Origin: Gorsachius magnificus
Lineage: Eukaryota > Chordata > Aves > Pelecaniformes > Ardeidae
NCBI GenBank assembly: GCA_034008185.1
Contig: CM067091.1
Coordinates: forward strand, 11,263,799-11,327,798
DNA: 64,000 nt
Direction of reading: 5' to 3'
Positions 60,801-64,000 of the stretch are shown here, piece after piece. Positions within the stretch are counted from its first letter, which is position 1. Each line of letters begins with the position of its first letter. A model generated the notes under the pieces. The model did no database searches. It saw only the letters and a program-made list of their open reading frames with translations, and was not told the origin of the DNA. A program made the translations under genes and the position numbers.

Positions 60801-63800
60801 CCAAGAGGACATACGATGTCCCAGACTGAAGGATTGCAACGGCTTTCTCTTTACCCCTAAAGAATGCTGGAATTTCCTGACTAGAGCTGCATCACGCTCT
60901 GGCACTGATGCAGGTGAAACACTTGTCACTGAGAACGTAAGAGAAGCCTCCAGAAATCACAGAACAGGTCGCTGACCTCTCATGTTTCTGCTTATGCCTG
61001 TCATCAGCTGCTCTGCTCAGGTTCGGCATGGTTTTTTTCAAGGGTCATAAGAAAGTGCAAGGAGGCAGCTACGCTGGACGTCACTAGGTAGCCAGGCCTG
61101 CCCGCATGCTCCCTTCCCCCTCCTATGCTACGAATGATGAGCGTGCAAAATGCATTCTTTCACAGCGGGCCTCCTGAACTCCAGCAACGCCCACCCCTGC
61201 CCAGAGAAAGCTTTAGCACTCACAGGAGCTCCTGCTCACGACGTGCTCTCTCCATCGTCTGTTGCTGCTCCACCTTTTCCCCCTGGGCTGAAGCTTCCTT
61301 CAGCTGCAGTTCAGCGATGCCTTGGCGCAGACGCGAGGCTTCTTGCTCCGTCACTTCAAGCCGGTGCTGTAGCTCTTCCCTGCTTTTCTCCAGGTTTGCA
61401 CAGTCACTGCAGAGACAAGGCTCCGTTAGAAGAATGACGAGCCCTGAAGAGTCACCCATCCCATTGTCATCCTTCCAGGATGGAGTTGTGGGGAGCACGG
61501 GAAGGAAGAACTTGCCCTTCCCCTCACAAGGTCACTGAAGAGGGAAAGAGAAAGGCAGGCAGGCTTTCGCCTTCGCTCAGTGAGCAGCAGTGGCTAGGGA
61601 AGGGCACCCAAAGAACAGAATTCAGAGAAGCAGCACGTCAAGAGGGAGGCGTCTGGTATTCCACCATCGCCCTCAATCTCCACGGCTGCCCTCGGATTCA
61701 CAGCAGAGCATGACAAGCAGTGACAGGAGGATGCTAAAGCGCCAAGCAGAGGCATACAGGCGCTAGGGCAGGCGAGGTCTTGGCCCGTAACACCTCCCAA
61801 CTCCCCGACCTGGAAGCAGATTGCCTCTGGAACGCAGGAGCAGGAGGAAACGCTCACCTCCTGAGTGCTTCTACCAGCGACTGCAGGTGCGGCTGCTGGC
61901 TGCTGGACGCCTTGCCTTCCTCCTCCAGTTGCTCAAGCCTTTGCTGCAGCTTCCTGCACTTCTCTTCCTGCTCTCTGTGCTGGTGCTGCAGGGAGTTGAG
62001 AGAGTCCTGCCTGGCAGAAAGCTCTTCTTTTAGGGCCTGCAAGGAATGGGCAGGGAAAGAGCACAAACGAGCAATAAGGAGCAGGGAAGACGCCTCCAGA
62101 GAGCTGGGGGAAGAAGCCAGCAGAGAGACAGCTCGCCTCAAGGCAAAAGCTGTGGCGACGGGGTGGAGAGCAAGGAGAGAAAAGCAGCAGAACACAGAGC
62201 TGGGGAGACTGGCAAGGCAATACGGTGCCAAGAGTGGGAAGGCATCAAAGAAACTGCCAAAACCGGCTAAGTCCATGGAAAGCTTTCAAGCCAAGTGAAG
62301 CATCAGCGGCTGAGCCTGGGGCCAGCGGTAAAGACAAGCAGAAATTCTCACCTCCGTTGCTCCTCGGCTCCTTGCCAGCGCTTCCTGAACCAATACAAAG
62401 GCATCAGCGGAGCTCAGACCAGAGACGATGTTGCTGGACTCTGCACACTGGGAGCTGCCAGTGCCAATAATGCTGACCGTGCTGTCACTGGCATCTAACA
62501 CCACCTGAAAGCCCACAGCAAGCTCTTACTCTCTGCTCATTCCACTTGGTTTTCTTTAGCTATTGCTCCTTTTTCCCCCACTTCACCCCAGAGTCCTTAA
62601 AAACTCAATTCTCCCATTTCTACAGTCAACAGACATGTTTTGTCCCTGGGGCCACAAACACCCTGGGGATTTTGGCATACAGCTACTATAAACCAGAAGA
62701 AAGAAGCGTGAAGTGGCTGGAGGCTGCCTGAACGCTCAGTTTCTTGGCGCTCTCAGGAAGGATTTTGGTCTCCTTCAGCTTCTTAGAGCCACACACGCGA
62801 GCACCAGGTCAACACTGGAAATTGCAATGAAAGGAAACATTAGCGCTGCCCAGGGAAGAAGGAAGCGGAGGGCTACCGGAAAACAGCAACGAAAAAGCTA
62901 ACGGTTATAATTCCTCTGGGCAGTAGCACAAGAGGACACAAATGACTACACAAGGGGAAAGACCTGACTTTGTGAGAGGCTGTGTAAAAGAGCTGATGAT
63001 TCAACCCACCGCCGCAGAGTGACGTTTAGGACTACGATAAAGCTGCCCCTAAACAGTTTGACCCGTTGCGATGCTGGGGAGATAATAATGGTCAGTGAAG
63101 GGAGCGTGAAGGAGCAGAGCTGGCAAGCGCATCGACCAAGTCAGTGACCTGTTCTAAAAATCTGAACAACGACAGAGTCATTGCTCAGGGAGGGGGGGGA
63201 AGCCTCCAAGCAACGCTGGAATACAAATGTCAAGTAGGCAACTCGGAAAGCACAGCCCAAGAGAGACCTGAGCGGGACAGTGAAGGCAAAGGTACTGAAA
63301 CTTGTAGCGACTCAGCTGAAGTGTCACAGGACAGCCAACTCGGACGTTAGAAGAGGCTTTATGTCAGAAAAGTGGTATAAAAATTAAACGGCCAGCAGCA
63401 GGAAACACAGGCAGTGCACAACGTCGGTATCTATTCCCTGGGCTAGCCCGCTGCCTTCCTTAAGTACACTGAAATCAGATCGACAGGGATGTGGTCCCAA
63501 CCCCGTACTCACCTCAGTTATATCTTTTATCAGCTTTTGGAGGGAAAGAGTCTCTTCTACGGCCAATGAAGCTTCGTGTTCTCTCTCTAACAGCCTTGCT
63601 TCCTGAGAAGAGAGTAAGGAGAGGGTGGGCAGGGAAGAGCTGCTCCCCTCTCTAGCATTCCCACCCTCAGTAGCCCTCTCGCGCCCATAAGCCACAGCCC
63701 TGCTCACTCCAACACATTCCTTCCCAGAGCGATTCAGCTGCTGCTTTGCTAACACTAAGAAGAGAAAGACCAACAGCTGGGGTTTACAGACTGCTACAAA

Positions 63801-64000
63801 GCTCTCGCTCCCAAGGAACTTTGATCCCTGCAGACTTAAAGTCACAGGCAGAGTAGCAGTGGTGCAAACCCCCCCGAGTTGTCTGCAGCTCCCCTGCCAC
63901 TGCCTGCACACGTGCCAAACACACCCAGAATATTTTGGCCATCTGCCCGATGTTCCCCTGCAGTTAGCATCTCTCCCAGGCCTTCTCCTGAGGAAGCCAC
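54892..64000 (-). CDS. CEP250: CEP250-like second copy, minus strand, partial
   Basis: Exons mirror the + copy with intact splice sites: 63,602-63,513; 62,504-62,352; 62,036-61,858; 61,406-61,224; 60,742-60,598; 60,317-60,171; 59,984-59,754; 59,119-58,926; 57,591-57,464; 57,255-57,158; rod remnant about 56,914-56,502; 55,799-55,647; 55,222-55,109; 54,939-54,892. The N-terminal exons would lie beyond 64,000 if duplicated at all. The rod remnant carries a 61-base net loss that breaks its frame near 56,740. By contrast the exon at 55,799-55,647 is open, unlike its partner. The candidate C-terminal exon at 53,512 lies downstream in the same orientation, so this copy has the better 3' end. Whether it is expressed is unknown. 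Confidence 0.75.
56502..56914 (-). pseudogene. CEP250: CEP250 rod exon with 61-base scrambled loss (minus copy)
   Basis: Matches 42,692-43,165 of the + copy except near 56,728-56,760, where about 91 bases of the + copy are replaced by about 30. The remaining bases look like a jumble of neighbouring words (GATTCTCCA, then AACTGCGAAGG, then GAGAGAGCGAC). A net loss of 61 shifts the frame, splitting the exon into two unlinked open stretches. Confidence 0.7.

Larger units (their letters stand above)
54661..64000 (-). repeat. Inverted duplication, arm 2 (runs off window)
   Basis: Reverse complement of arm 1 (35,670-45,003), continuous to the last base of the window, so the true arm is longer than 9.3 kb. 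Differences from arm 1 include scattered single-base changes, one base less near 57,892, a 61-base shortening in the rod exon near 56,730-56,760, 65 extra bases near 61,740-61,850 and three extra bases in the exon at 55,647-55,799. Confidence 0.95.

Noticed and set aside
1..64000. tRNA, rRNA, CRISPR or bacterial operon features
   Set aside because: None seen. The window is animal nuclear DNA with introns and LINEs.

Overview
The window looks like bird nuclear DNA. It holds many CR1 LINE fragments, an ERVK-type provirus fragment and LTRs of a kind common in avian genomes, and vertebrate split genes. The gene order UQCC1(-) - GDF5(-) - CEP250(+) is the conserved order of human 20q11.

Layout. 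Bases 1-4,487 are the start of UQCC1 intron 1, with two opposed CR1 pieces. Bases 4,488-4,511 are UQCC1 coding exon 1 (8 codons) inside a CpG-island promoter. Bases 4.8-21.4 kb form a gene-poor interval where regulatory DNA for the neighbouring growth-factor gene is expected. Bases 21,501-24,780 are an intact two-exon GDF5 (500 aa). Bases 24.8-30.4 kb are intergenic. A second CpG island at 30.4-31.2 kb starts CEP250 on the + strand; 17 exons can be traced cleanly to 42,448, and further, damaged exons to 44,772.

The main anomaly is a large inverted duplication. Bases about 35,670-45,003 reappear as the reverse complement at 54,661-64,000, nearly identical through exons and introns, and still matching at the right window edge. 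The spacer of about 9.66 kb is not duplicated. It holds unique sequence, an LTR on +, a CR1 LINE, and a minus-strand provirus fragment (LTR, tRNA-Lys-type primer binding site, broken gag-like frames). A piece resembling the CEP250 C-terminal exon, with a poly(A) signal, lies in the spacer at about 53.3-53.5 kb in the orientation of the second (minus) copy. The GDF5-linked + copy has lost its 3' end at the breakpoint. Because the repeat arms are long, recombination between them, or an assembly error, could flip the spacer and change which copy owns this 3' end.

Both CEP250 copies lack most of the central rod that the family encodes (about 1,060 codons traced, against roughly 2,440 residues in human). 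Each copy also carries its own frame-breaking indels in different exons. Either this is a young palindromic duplication with decaying copies, or one gene has been misassembled around a repetitive coiled-coil exon. The sequence alone cannot decide.

How the genes work together: they do not form a pathway. UQCC1 assists mitochondrial complex III assembly, GDF5 is a secreted BMP-family joint and skeletal signal, and CEP250 (C-Nap1) links the two centrioles. They are neighbours by conserved synteny.
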